Below, one piece after another: positions 16,627 to 25,036 of a DNA stretch of 64,000 nucleotides. Under the pieces are notes generated by a model, which saw only the letters and a list, made by a program, of their open reading frames with translations, did not search any database and had not been told where the DNA came from. The position numbers were made by a program, and so were the translations under genes. Position 1 is the first letter of the stretch. Each line of letters starts with the position of its first letter. Origin of the DNA: Crocinitomicaceae bacterium (lineage in GTDB: Bacteria; Bacteroidota; Bacteroidia; Flavobacteriales_D; Crocinitomicaceae); assembly GCA_024643725.1 (NCBI GenBank), contig JAHEMJ010000012.1, positions 248,001 through 312,000 on the forward strand, in the 5' to 3' direction.

Positions 16627-17850
16627 TTAGAAAAATTTACAACTGAAAATCGCGGTATCGTCCACGTAATTCAATGGTCCTTTCCAATCTTCTAATTTCG
16701 AAAAGATGATGTTATTCATGTCTTCCATTTTCAATGGGGAATAGGCTTGAGCGTTTTTAATCAATCGTTCAACGCCAAATTGTTCACCTTCTTCATTTTC
16801 TAATTCGACCACTCCATCGGTGAAAAGAACAAAGGTGGTGTTTGGATTTAACGTCAATTTCCCCACTTTTATCGATGGCAATTCATCGAGCATCCCTAGT
16901 CCAATGCAGCCGTCCTTGAGCATGGTTACTTTTCGGCCATTTAATAAAAATGGATGGTTGTGTCCCGCATTGACGTACGTCATTTGCCGCGTGTAAGCGT
17001 TATAATGTGCAAGAAAGAAGGTGATGAATTTCTCGCCCTTCGCGCTTTTCATGACGAGCTTATTCAGTTCTTCCATTAGGAAGGACATTTCGAAACGTTG
17101 GTATTTAAAAAGTGTCCGAATCGTCGCTTGGAAATTGGCCATTAACATGGCTGCGCTGATCCCTTTTCCACTCACATCGCCGATGCATATAATGTACTCC
17201 TCATCGCCTAGTGGAATAAAATCGTAGTAGTCTCCTCCGATGGCATGACGCGGAATATAGCGTCCAGACAGGTCCATTTTTCGATTGGAAGGCAATTCAG
17301 AAGGGAACAACAATTTTTGCATCTCCGAAGCAACTTCTAATTCTTTTGAAATCCGTTCTTTGATGATGTGTTGCTTTACCAAACGGTGATTTTCTACTGC
17401 CACCGAAATGATGTTCGCCAAGGTCTGTGCAAAGGAGAAATGTGCAGGTTCCAGATATTCCGTTTTTCCGAGCGTGGAAATCAATAAATAGGCGAGGGGC
17501 TTCTCTTGATGCGCTACGGGTATAACTGCTTGAAAATCGCTGAGCAAAGAAGAATTGGATGATTCTACCAAGGTGATTTCGCGGAAACGATACAATTCAG
17601 AATGTACTAAGTCTAAATCCACTTTTCCTTTATAACCAACTTTTACCGGACAATGCCATTCCTCTTCTTTGATGAACAAGACAAAGCGATGAAAACTCAA
17701 TTGTTCCTTCAAGATGAAGGAAAAAATTTTAAACAAGGATTCAACGGGTAAGTTGGAGTTAATGGCATTGGTAATTTCCAACAGGGAATGAAGTCGATTA
17801 TCCTTCATCTCTAATTGCGACATTAATTCCGTACCTGTATTAAAACGCAT
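16627..17850 (-). CDS. SpoIIE-type PP2C phosphatase with N-terminal GAF domain
   Basis: 407 residues. A GAF-like sensor (about 22-160) leads through a short linker helix (ISKELEVASEMQKLLFP) to a PP2C-like SpoIIE/RsbU domain with IGGDYYDF at 204-211 and IGDVSGKGISAAMLMA at 223-238, carrying the metal-binding aspartates, and a C-terminal LFTDGVVE segment. Such enzymes dephosphorylate anti-sigma-antagonist (STAS) partners in partner-switching systems or act more widely. No STAS or kinase partner gene is adjacent. It begins 2 nt after the LpxD-like gene, so the two are co-transcribed. Confidence 0.88.
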   Translation of the reverse strand: MRFNTGTELMSQLEMKDNRLHSLLEITNAINSNLPVESLFKIFSFILKEQLSFHRFVLFIKEEEWHCPVKVGYKGKVDLDLVHSELYRFREITLVESSNSSLLSDFQAVIPVAHQEKPLAYLLISTLGKTEYLEPAHFSFAQTLANIISVAVENHRLVKQHIIKERISKELEVASEMQKLLFPSELPSNRKMDLSGRYIPRHAIGGDYYDFIPLGDEEYIICIGDVSGKGISAAMLMANFQATIRTLFKYQRFEMSFLMEELNKLVMKSAKGEKFITFFLAHYNAYTRQMTYVNAGHNHPFLLNGRKVTMLKDGCIGLGMLDELPSIKVGKLTLNPNTTFVLFTDGVVELENEEGEQFGVERLIKNAQAYSPLKMEDMNNIIFSKLEDWKGPLNYVDDTAIFSCKFF

Positions 17851-17852
17851 AC

Positions 17853-18752
17853 CTAGGATTTTGCTTGTTGTCTGAGGTGAGCTAATTCCTTGAATTTTTC
17901 TTTCACAGGTCCAGCGGGAGAACCAAAATACACTTCGTTTTCTGGTACATTTTTGGAAATTCCTGACTGACCTAAAATGGTGGTGTTACTGCCAATTTTA
18001 ACGGAGCTTGTTGTCCCAACTTGTCCCCAAAGCGTGACATGATCTCCAATTTCTACACAACCGGAAATCCCACAAGCGGCAGCAATTAAACAATGTTCTC
18101 CAATTTGGGTGTCGTGTCCAATGTGAACTTGATTATCGATTTTTGTCCCGTGTCCAATTTTGGTCAAACCAGTTACGCCTCGATCAATGGTACACAATGC
18201 ACCGATTTCAACGTTGGCAGCGATGTGTACACCTCCGCAGGATTTTAGTCGGTCGTAGCCATCCGGTTTCTTTTTGTAATAAAAGGCATCAAATCCGATG
18301 ACAGTATTTGGTCCAACAACGACATTCGCTTCGATGGTGGTAAAGTCACCAACATGGACACCAGGATGCAGGTGAACATTCTCCCCTATGCGAACATGTT
18401 TTCCAAGAAATACATTTGGAGCGATGACCGCACTTTCATGAATTTCTGTTTGGTCGCCTGTTAATAATCCCAAGAAGTACTGACTCAATTGATTGAATGC
18501 GTCGAAAGGGTGTGGGTGTATGAATAGTGTTTTCCCATCCGGACAAGCAACTTCCTCATTGATGATGATAAAACTTGCAGCGGACTCCAAGGCTTTTTCA
18601 AAGTACTTTGGATGATCGACAAAAACGATATCGCCCTTTTCCACCATGTGAATTTCATTCATTCCATGCGCCAATTGGTCCAAATTACCCGTAACTTCGC
18701 AGTTGAGCAATGAAACAATCGTGCTGATATGTTGGGGCGAATTAAATTTCAT
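17853..18752 (-). CDS. LpxD-like UDP-3-O-acyl-glucosamine N-acyltransferase paralogue
   Basis: 299 residues. A uridine-binding-like N-terminal domain (about 1-105, with GDIVFVDHPKYFEKALES) precedes a left-handed beta-helix of hexapeptide repeats (about 106-270), including the NQVHIGHDTQIGEHCLIAAACGISG segment that carries the catalytic histidine, and a short C-terminal helix. LpxD proper is usually about 330-345 residues, so this may be a shortened paralogue; Bacteroidota often carry more than one. Likely role: N-acylation of a UDP-linked amino sugar in lipid A or envelope glycolipid synthesis. The neighbouring phosphatase gene is 2 nt away. Confidence 0.8.
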   Translation of the reverse strand: MKFNSPQHISTIVSLLNCEVTGNLDQLAHGMNEIHMVEKGDIVFVDHPKYFEKALESAASFIIINEEVACPDGKTLFIHPHPFDAFNQLSQYFLGLLTGDQTEIHESAVIAPNVFLGKHVRIGENVHLHPGVHVGDFTTIEANVVVGPNTVIGFDAFYYKKKPDGYDRLKSCGGVHIAANVEIGALCTIDRGVTGLTKIGHGTKIDNQVHIGHDTQIGEHCLIAAACGISGCVEIGDHVTLWGQVGTTSSVKIGSNTTILGQSGISKNVPENEVYFGSPAGPVKEKFKELAHLRQQAKS

Positions 18753-18766
18753 CTGATGAATCCCGA

Positions 18767-18774
18767 CAAATGTA
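18767..18774 (-). promoter_or_regulatory. candidate -7 box (TACATTTG) for the LpxD-like/phosphatase operon
   Basis: Exact TAnnTTTG on the minus strand, 14 nt before the ATG. The nearest TTG is only 12 nt upstream, so the -33 element is unclear. Confidence 0.5.
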
Positions 18775-18869
18775 AGCGCAGAAAATCAAGGGAATTCAGC
18801 GATTTTTAGAATTTATCCCCCGCGAATTGTTCAAATGATAGAAAAAAGAAAGGAATTTTACGTTTTTTC

Positions 18870-18899
18870 TTGTTTATCAAAAAGAATTAGCTAAATTTG
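18870..18899 (+). promoter_or_regulatory. promoter of rpmE
   Basis: TTG (18870-18872), a 19-nt spacer, and TAAATTTG (18892-18899), close to the Bacteroidota consensus. It lies 32 nt before the rpmE ATG. Confidence 0.75.
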
Positions 18900-18931
18900 C
18901 AATCCATTTTCGAATAAGAAACTCAGTTCAA

Positions 18932-19186
18932 ATGAAAAAAGATATACACCCAGAAGACTACAGACTTGTTGTATTTAAAGACATGTCGAATGATTACGCG
19001 TTTTTATGCCCGTCATGTGCTACAACGAAAGAAACCATTCAATGGGAAGATGGAAACGAGTATCCATTGTTCAAATTGGATATCTCTCACAAATCTCACC
19101 CGTTCTTTACTGGTATCGCTCAGTTCGTGGATACAGCTGGTCGTATCGATAAATTCAAAAACCGTTACGGACGTCACCTTAAATAA
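18932..19186 (+). CDS. rpmE2: 50S ribosomal protein L31, type-B-like with a CxxC motif
   Basis: 84 residues. [26 protein letters not shown] and [12 protein letters not shown]...[13 protein letters not shown] are typical of the zinc-free type B (RpmE2) of Bacteroidota. Unusually, the position where type B proteins lack cysteines has Cys28-Pro-Ser-Cys31, whereas the second zinc pair of type A (CxxC before HPFFTG) is replaced by Ser-His-Lys-Ser. The protein therefore keeps half of a zinc ribbon. A strong terminator follows, making it monocistronic. Confidence 0.95.
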   Translation: MKKDIHPEDYRLVVFKDMSNDYAFLCPSCATTKETIQWEDGNEYPLFKLDISHKSHPFFTGIAQFVDTAGRIDKFKNRYGRHLK

Positions 19187-19210
19187 GAGGTTGACCCAAT
19201 ATATTCAAAA

Positions 19211-19235
19211 GCCATCAGCAATGATGGCTTTTTTT
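19211..19235 (+). terminator. rho-independent terminator of rpmE
   Basis: GCCATCA (19211-19217), loop GCAA, TGATGGC (19222-19228), then T7. It starts 24 nt after the rpmE stop and precedes the convergent Sua5 gene. Confidence 0.92.
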
Positions 19236-19254
19236 ATGCCTAGAAATGTCGTGA

Positions 19255-20214
19255 TTAATCTTGGAATTTAGCCGTTGCTCTTTTCAAACGATCATTCATC
19301 GTTTTACCTAATCCAACATTTGGAAATGGCTCGATGAAAAGGCGGTCAAATCCACGGGAGTCCATGTCATGTAAAGCCGCGTACAAGTTCTTTGCCGCTT
19401 CGTCCATGTCTCCGGAAGCGCTGAGGCAAAAATCACTGTCAGTAATGTTTCGTTCGTTTTGTTGGAACAAGATGCGCCCTTCGTTTGCCGTGAATCTTTG
19501 TTTGTCGTCCGAAAGAAAATAAAGCGGTGTTTCTGTCGCATAATGGTATTTCACCATGCCACTTGTTCGAACACCATGATGCAATTCGTTTTTCACTTCA
19601 GGTACATAAGCCAATTCCTGTTCAAGTCGCTCAATGGAAATTCCTCCTAAGCGATACACGATGACCTTTTGATCGTGCATACCGACAATGGTGGATTCGA
19701 GTCCAGTTTGACATGCTCCTCCATCTAAAATGTATGGAATGCGTTCGTTTAATTGCTTGAAAACGTGATCTGCTTTTGTTGGACTAATTCCACCATAACG
19801 ATTCGCACTCGGTGCGGCAAGAGGAACGTCCAATTGATTCAATAAGGATAAGGTTAAAGGATGGTTCGGTATGCGTACCGCAACCGTTTCTTGTCCTGCC
19901 GTAATCAACGAAGGCACCAACGAACTTTTGGGAAGAATAAAGGTAATCGGTCCCGGACAAAATACCCGTGCCAATGCCAGTAATTCCTTGGGGAAATCCG
20001 AAACGTATGGATCAATGGCTTCAATGGATGGAAAATGTAAAATCAAGGGATTAGATGTCGGCCTACCTTTCGCCTCAAAAATCTTCAAAACGGCATCCTC
20101 ATTGGTGGAGTCCGCAGCGAGACCGTAGACAGTTTCCGTAGGAATGCCCACCACTTCACCTTTCTTTAGCAAAGAAATGACCTGCTGAATATCCTGACCG
20201 ATGCTCGTTTTCAC
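19255..20214 (-). CDS. L-threonylcarbamoyladenylate synthase, Sua5 type
   Basis: 319 residues from GTG at 20214. An N-terminal YrdC domain (about 1-190) has GEVVGIPTETVYGLAADS, the KGRPTSNPLILH segment, VAVRIPNHP and SAPSANRYGGISPT; a C-terminal Sua5 domain follows (GMVKYHYATETPL onward). It makes threonylcarbamoyl-AMP for the tRNA t6A37 modification. The longer frame starts at 20280 but lies upstream of a -7 box (TACCTTTG, 20219-20226), so GTG, 4 nt after that box, is the likely start; this implies a leaderless message. The LuxR-type gene diverges on the other side. Confidence 0.92.
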   Translation of the reverse strand: MKTSIGQDIQQVISLLKKGEVVGIPTETVYGLAADSTNEDAVLKIFEAKGRPTSNPLILHFPSIEAIDPYVSDFPKELLALARVFCPGPITFILPKSSLVPSLITAGQETVAVRIPNHPLTLSLLNQLDVPLAAPSANRYGGISPTKADHVFKQLNERIPYILDGGACQTGLESTIVGMHDQKVIVYRLGGISIERLEQELAYVPEVKNELHHGVRTSGMVKYHYATETPLYFLSDDKQRFTANEGRILFQQNERNITDSDFCLSASGDMDEAAKNLYAALHDMDSRGFDRLFIEPFPNVGLGKTMNDRLKRATAKFQD

Positions 20215-20218
20215 AGAA

Positions 20219-20226
20219 CAAAGGTA
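20219..20226 (-). promoter_or_regulatory. -7 box (TACCTTTG) of the Sua5 gene
   Basis: Exact TAnnTTTG match on the minus strand; the GTG start codon begins 4 nt after it. No TTTG is seen at the usual -33 position. Confidence 0.6.
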
Positions 20227-20301
20227 GTTGGTTCCGTTGAACTTGTGAATACTTTGTTGAAAATACCATGGGAAATTCATGGATTGTTTTCAAATCTAAC
20301 G

Positions 20302-20309
20302 TACCTTTG
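20302..20309 (+). promoter_or_regulatory. -7 box (TACCTTTG) of the LuxR-type regulator gene
   Basis: Exact TAnnTTTG match, with a TTG 15 nt upstream (20284-20286). The box lies downstream of the ATG at 20268 and 21 nt before the GTG at 20331, so it decides the start codon of the regulator. Confidence 0.6.
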
Positions 20310-20330
20310 TTTATAATAATTCTAAATAAG

Positions 20331-21008
20331 GTGAACGTAATTCTAGCTGACAGCAATGATTTAATCCGAATCGGACTTCGTGCCATTTTAATGGCCGAGT
20401 TACATGTGACAATTGTCGGCGAAGCGAGAAACGAAAAAGAACTCGTGGATCAGCTGAAAACATTCGGTGCATCTGTTGTTTTGATTGATTTCACCTCTGA
20501 AGGATTCTCAATTGATACCATTCAGCGTATTTCAGCGAAAGATAAGTCCGTTAAATTTTTAGCATTGACATCCGCACAAAGCGCACAGACATTGGTGGAC
20601 GCTCTTCGTTCCGGTGTGATGAGTTACGTGAAAAAAGATTGTGAATTGTCTGAAATTGTGAATGCCGTGAGTGAAACGAATCGTGGAAACAAGTTCTTTT
20701 GTGGACAAATCCTAGAAACAATTCAACGTGCAAACATCGATGTGAATGATTTGGATTTTGAGTCCTTTAGTTGCGAGCCGGTGATTTTGTCGGAACGTGA
20801 AAATGAAATCATTGTTTTAATTGCGGAAGGACACACCAACGAGATGATTGCAGAACAATTGTTCTTGAGTAAGCACACAGTGAACACGCATCGCAAGAAC
20901 ATCATGGCGAAACTTGGCGTGAAAAACACCGCTGGAATAGTGATGTATGCTGTGAAGACCGACTTGGTCTCTCCGAACAAATTTCTGTTCGCTCCTTCGC
21001 TAAATTGA
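20331..21008 (+). CDS. NarL/LuxR-family response regulator
   Basis: 225 residues from GTG at 20331. The receiver domain (1-120) has the likely phospho-acceptor Asp53 in VVLIDF, Asp7 near the N-terminus, Thr80 and Lys101; an acidic linker leads to a LuxR-type HTH (about 152-215) with LSERENEIIVLIAEGHTNEMIAEQL and SKHTVNTHRKNIMAKLGV. No sensor kinase gene is adjacent, so it is an orphan regulator. An ATG at 20268 is in frame, but it precedes the promoter and adds a stretch unlike any receiver N-terminus. Its last 9 nt overlap the convergent TonB-receptor gene. Confidence 0.9.
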   Translation: MNVILADSNDLIRIGLRAILMAELHVTIVGEARNEKELVDQLKTFGASVVLIDFTSEGFSIDTIQRISAKDKSVKFLALTSAQSAQTLVDALRSGVMSYVKKDCELSEIVNAVSETNRGNKFFCGQILETIQRANIDVNDLDFESFSCEPVILSERENEIIVLIAEGHTNEMIAEQLFLSKHTVNTHRKNIMAKLGVKNTAGIVMYAVKTDLVSPNKFLFAPSLN

Positions 21009-23627
21009 GATACTCAATTTTAAATTAAATCTTCGCGAGGTCAAGTAGTTTGGAATCGCATAATATTTACCTTCTACATCTTGAATCCACTGTTTTGAAA
21101 GGACATTGTTGATGCCCAATAAATTGAAAATTTCAAGTGAAACAGACGCTGCTTCACATTTTCTGCCCAATGGTTTGCGAGAAAGTTTTGAGTCCTTCAA
21201 AAGGTCGTAGGACAATCCAAGGTCTACTCTGAAATACGATTTCATGCGCAATGTATCCTTGTAACGTGTAAAGTCCGGTGGTCCATACGGAAGTCGAGAG
21301 CCAAATTGCAAGCCCATTTGTACGGTGAACTGTTCAAATCCAGGCATTTGATCTTGCACGAGTGCTCCGATGGTTAATAATTGATCCGTTGGACGCGGAA
21401 TGTATCCGGGATAAACAACCGTACTATCAACAACCGTTTGATCTTGGCTGTAGCCGAAAATGATGCGTTCTCCAGCGGCGTTGAAATACTCCGTGTAATG
21501 ATCGTTCAATATATCTTCTCTGGTGCGCATCAATCCCAACTTAAAGAAGGACTCAATGCCTTTCACAAATTCGCCGTGAACGTTCATGTCTAATCCATAG
21601 GCGTAAGCAACGGCGTTATTTTCGGCGTAATAGCGTGTGCGAACATTTTCTATTTCATACGGATTGACATCCCACAAATATTTGTAGTAAACTTCTCCTG
21701 TAAATTTAAAGGGCTTCTCGCGTCCCCACATTTCAAAAAACAAGTCGGTTCCCGCGACAAGGTGAAATGATTTTTGTGCTTTAACGTTCGTATTTAAATG
21801 TCCATCAAAGGTTCTGAATTCACGGTAAAAAGGCGGTTGATAATACAAGCCACTTGCTAAACGGTAATTCAAGTTGCGTCGCACAATGCGATTGTTTTGA
21901 ACCATGTAAGCGCGCGGGGAATAGGTCAAACTCAATCGAGGCGTAAAATAGGGTTCGTGATTTACAGCGGTATATCCTCCTCTTAATCCACCGGAAAAAG
22001 CAAACTTGCTATTCGATTCCTGAATAACTTTAGAATATTCCTGATAGGATTTCACATCGTTTACCTTGTATTTCTTGTAGATTTTCACCTCGTAATTTCT
22101 CTTGGTATGTGTCCAAATGTGGTTCCATTGTGTAAATCCACTCACCTTGTAATTGAGCAAGTTTAGGTTTCCTTTGATGGTTTCATACAGGGTAACTTCG
22201 TGGATGTTGGATTGAGGCAAACTGTATCCGGCTGAATCAATCATGCGCCATTCACTTAACACATCGGTGAAAAAATCCCGCTGTATCTGTGCGCCCCATT
22301 TGATCGTGGAGCTTCGCGCATGAAGTCCTTCTTCATCGGAATATCCATTGAACAATTGAACAGAACCATTGTGATAGGCGCTCAAGATGGTAGCATTCAA
22401 TCGGTTTCGGGCATGATTTAAAAACGTTCCAACTCCCAAGGTAGCGATGGAATCCCCGTAGGCTTCTTTGGACGGATCTGTTTCAAGCTCATTGATGTAA
22501 TATTGTCCTTGCACGTCAAAATACTCTCGTTCATTCGTATTGAAAGCAGAAACATAGAAATCCAAATTCGTACGTTTGTTTGGTTCAAACTTCAACGAAG
22601 CGCCCCCCATCATTGTTTGGAATTTTGTTGCTTCTTTTCCGTCGTAATAGATCATCAAACGATAAGCTTCATTCGCTGTACCGAAGTCGGATGCGGAAGA
22701 TTGTGGACTAAACCGATATGAATTGGATGAAAAGTGTCCAAGTAAACTAAAGGTCGTTTTTTCCGAAATGGCGTAATTGGTTAAAATTTGCGCATCTGCG
22801 AAAACAGGATTGTATGCGCCTTTGGTTGGAAGAGAATTCAAGAAATATCCATTGGATCGATAACGCGCTCCAACTAAGTAATTGAAATGTGGTGAAACGG
22901 CTTGTTCCGCATGCGCTTCCACACCGAGAAGTGAAACGGTACTACTAGCTTTGGTGCTATCTGGCGTGCGGTAGGTAATGTCCAGGACAGAACTCAATCG
23001 ATCTCCGTATTGCGCATCGAATCCACCGGCAGAAAAGCGTACTGATTGAACCAAAGACGAGTGAATAAAACTCATTCCTTCTTGCTGTCCACTGCGCGTG
23101 AGGAACGGGCGATAAACCAAGAATCCATTGACGTAGACTAGGTTTTCATCGTAGTTTCCACCACGAACGTTGTAGTTCGACGTCAATTCATTATTGGATG
23201 TGGCCGCGGTTGAATACACCAAGGATTTCTCCACATTCACCATTTGAGTGAATTTGAGTGTAGGGAGAGGGTCCAGCGTGAAAGGGTCATTCATGTTATA
23301 TTGAACAACAACGTCGACAATTTCAGAAACGGTAAAAAGTACAGGAGGAATGATTTGATTCCCTTTTTTTTGGATGGTAATAAGTTGTTCATCACGTAAA
23401 TCGTAAAAAGAATACATGACATGTATGGTATCACCCGGATTTGCTTCAAACGAATAAGCACCAAGTTTATCCGTTAAAAGGAAAATATTGGGGTATTCCT
23501 TGATTTTGATCTGGACATTTTCCAGCGGCTTATTTCTTTTTCCGATACATTTACCTTCAACGTACACTTTCTGGTTCCAGGCTATTGTGCTGGTAACAAG
23601 TGTGATGAAGAAGATCCAATGTTTCAT
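21000..23627 (-). CDS. TonB-dependent outer-membrane receptor
   Basis: 875 residues. A signal peptide (about 1-18) precedes a carboxypeptidase-regulatory-like beta-sandwich (about 22-105, VEGKCIGKRNKPLENVQIKIKE), then a plug domain (about 115-230, with NYNVRGGNYDENLVYVNGFLVYRP and FSAGGFDAQYGDRLSSVLDI) and a 22-strand-type barrel to the C-terminus. It imports a large ligand with TonB energy. No SusD-like, lipoprotein or ABC gene is adjacent, so the substrate is unknown. The ATG is only 5 nt after a TAACTTTG box, and the gene's 3' end overlaps the convergent regulator gene by 9 nt. Confidence 0.9.
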   Translation of the reverse strand: MKHWIFFITLVTSTIAWNQKVYVEGKCIGKRNKPLENVQIKIKEYPNIFLLTDKLGAYSFEANPGDTIHVMYSFYDLRDEQLITIQKKGNQIIPPVLFTVSEIVDVVVQYNMNDPFTLDPLPTLKFTQMVNVEKSLVYSTAATSNNELTSNYNVRGGNYDENLVYVNGFLVYRPFLTRSGQQEGMSFIHSSLVQSVRFSAGGFDAQYGDRLSSVLDITYRTPDSTKASSTVSLLGVEAHAEQAVSPHFNYLVGARYRSNGYFLNSLPTKGAYNPVFADAQILTNYAISEKTTFSLLGHFSSNSYRFSPQSSASDFGTANEAYRLMIYYDGKEATKFQTMMGGASLKFEPNKRTNLDFYVSAFNTNEREYFDVQGQYYINELETDPSKEAYGDSIATLGVGTFLNHARNRLNATILSAYHNGSVQLFNGYSDEEGLHARSSTIKWGAQIQRDFFTDVLSEWRMIDSAGYSLPQSNIHEVTLYETIKGNLNLLNYKVSGFTQWNHIWTHTKRNYEVKIYKKYKVNDVKSYQEYSKVIQESNSKFAFSGGLRGGYTAVNHEPYFTPRLSLTYSPRAYMVQNNRIVRRNLNYRLASGLYYQPPFYREFRTFDGHLNTNVKAQKSFHLVAGTDLFFEMWGREKPFKFTGEVYYKYLWDVNPYEIENVRTRYYAENNAVAYAYGLDMNVHGEFVKGIESFFKLGLMRTREDILNDHYTEYFNAAGERIIFGYSQDQTVVDSTVVYPGYIPRPTDQLLTIGALVQDQMPGFEQFTVQMGLQFGSRLPYGPPDFTRYKDTLRMKSYFRVDLGLSYDLLKDSKLSRKPLGRKCEAASVSLEIFNLLGINNVLSKQWIQDVEGKYYAIPNYLTSRRFNLKLSISI

Positions 23628-23632
23628 AAAAG

Positions 23633-23640
23633 CAAAGTTA
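23633..23640 (-). promoter_or_regulatory. -7 box (TAACTTTG) of the TonB receptor gene
   Basis: Exact TAnnTTTG on the minus strand, 5 nt before the ATG, so the message would be leaderless or nearly so. Confidence 0.5.
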
Positions 23641-23711
23641 CAATCCTTAACGCGTTTATCCGCGGTTTATTTTGAATTCTTGGCTTATTTTCGTTTTCAC
23701 AATTATTCAAG

Positions 23712-23719
23712 TAAATTTG
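23712..23719 (+). promoter_or_regulatory. -7 box (TAAATTTG) of the rimB-rimK operon
   Basis: Exact TAnnTTTG match 10 nt before the ATG at 23730, implying a leader of only about 5 nt. No clear -33 TTG at normal spacing. Confidence 0.5.
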
Positions 23720-23729
23720 TTGTTCATCC

Positions 23730-24161
23730 ATGAAAAAGGAAAAAGTTGTAATTGGAAGGCGTGAAGTGGCTGATCTCGTTGAGTTCGGACTTAGCGACGT
23801 GAAGGTGAAAATCGACACGGGGGCTTATTCATCCAGCATTCATGTTTCCCATTGTCAAGAAAAAGACGGTGTACTCGAAGTGAAGTTTTTGGATGCAGCA
23901 CATCCAGCTTACCGCGATCAACTTTTTTATTTTAAGGAATACCGCAAAAAACGGGTAAAAAGTTCAACCGGACAAACACAAGAGCGCTTTTTCATTTATG
24001 TTAAAATTCACATGGGTGGAAAAATTGTCAAAACAGAATTTTCACTCACCGAACGCAATGGCATGCGCTTTCCAATTTTAATTGGACGTAAATTATTGAA
24101 CAATCGTTTTATCGTAGATACCAGTCTCAAATACCTTCATCCATCCTTACACGCCTTATGA
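23730..24161 (+). CDS. RimB-like retropepsin-fold protease (ATP-dependent zinc protease family)
   Basis: 143 residues, whole length of the family (PF05618). The aspartic-protease-like DTGA is at residues 29-32 ([13 protein letters not shown]), and a second strand-turn [14 protein letters not shown] lies near the C-terminus, as in retropepsins. RimB of proteobacteria cleaves the poly-glutamate tail that RimK adds to ribosomal protein S6; the historical name refers to zinc, but the fold is aspartyl-protease-like. The stop overlaps the rimK start by 4 nt, which supports a ligase-protease pair. Confidence 0.88.
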   Translation: MKKEKVVIGRREVADLVEFGLSDVKVKIDTGAYSSSIHVSHCQEKDGVLEVKFLDAAHPAYRDQLFYFKEYRKKRVKSSTGQTQERFFIYVKIHMGGKIVKTEFSLTERNGMRFPILIGRKLLNNRFIVDTSLKYLHPSLHAL

Positions 24162-25036
24162 AAATAGCCATTCTCTCCAGAAATTCGAATTTATACTCCA
24201 CGCGTCGACTTGTTGAAGCTGCTGAGGCACGCGGACATGAAGCACATGTGATCGATCACTTAAAATGCAACATTGAAATTGAGCAAACAGGTCCTGCGTT
24301 ATACTACGGTGATCGCTATTTGAAAGGATTCGACGCGGTTATCCCTAGAATCGGAGCATCCGTTACCTTTTTTGGAACAGCTGTCGTTCGTCAATTTGAA
24401 ATGATGAATGTCTTTACAGCGGTCAACTCGAGAGGAATCATTCACTCACGCGATAAATTGCGTTGTTTGCAAGTCCTTTCTAAAGAAGGAATTGGCTTAC
24501 CGAAAACAGTGTTTACCAATTACTCGAAGGATGTAAAACACGTGGTGAAATCTGCTGGTGGAGCACCGGTAGTCTTGAAATTACTCGAAGGAACACAAGG
24601 ACTTGGTGTTGTATTAGCGGAAAACATGAATGCTGCTCAATCCGTTTTAGAAGCTTTTAACGGTTTGAAAGCACGTGTAATTGTTCAAGAGTTTATTCGT
24701 GAAGCGAAGGGAGCCGATATTCGTGCATTTGTCGTGGATGGAGAAGTTGTTGGCGCCATGAAACGTCAAGGTAAACCAGGTGAGTTTCGTTCGAATTTAC
24801 ACCGTGGTGGGTCTTCTATGGAAATTGAATTGACGACGGAGGAAAAATATACGGCAATTTTAGCGGCGAAAGCAGTTGGACTCGGAATTGCGGGTGTGGA
24901 CATGTTGCAATCGGAAAGAGGTCCATTGGTGTTGGAAGTGAATTCATCACCTGGATTAGAAGGTATTGAAAAAACAACCCAGCAAGACATCGCTGGAAAG
25001 ATTATCTCATACATTGAACGCAATGTCAACCGTTAA
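24158..25036 (+). CDS. rimK: RimK-family alpha-L-glutamate ligase (ATP-grasp)
   Basis: 292 residues, near the E. coli RimK length. The N-terminal pre-ATP-grasp domain has [19 protein letters not shown] and [13 protein letters not shown]; the ATP-grasp domain has [33 protein letters not shown], the RSNLHRGG segment and metal ligands in [24 protein letters not shown]. Known RimK adds glutamate to the C-terminus of S6 and other acceptors. Here it sits between RimB-like and aspartoacylase-like genes, a combination known for amidoligase systems that modify proteins or small metabolites, so S6 need not be the only target. Confidence 0.92.
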   Translation: MKIAILSRNSNLYSTRRLVEAAEARGHEAHVIDHLKCNIEIEQTGPALYYGDRYLKGFDAVIPRIGASVTFFGTAVVRQFEMMNVFTAVNSRGIIHSRDKLRCLQVLSKEGIGLPKTVFTNYSKDVKHVVKSAGGAPVVLKLLEGTQGLGVVLAENMNAAQSVLEAFNGLKARVIVQEFIREAKGADIRAFVVDGEVVGAMKRQGKPGEFRSNLHRGGSSMEIELTTEEKYTAILAAKAVGLGIAGVDMLQSERGPLVLEVNSSPGLEGIEKTTQQDIAGKIISYIERNVNR

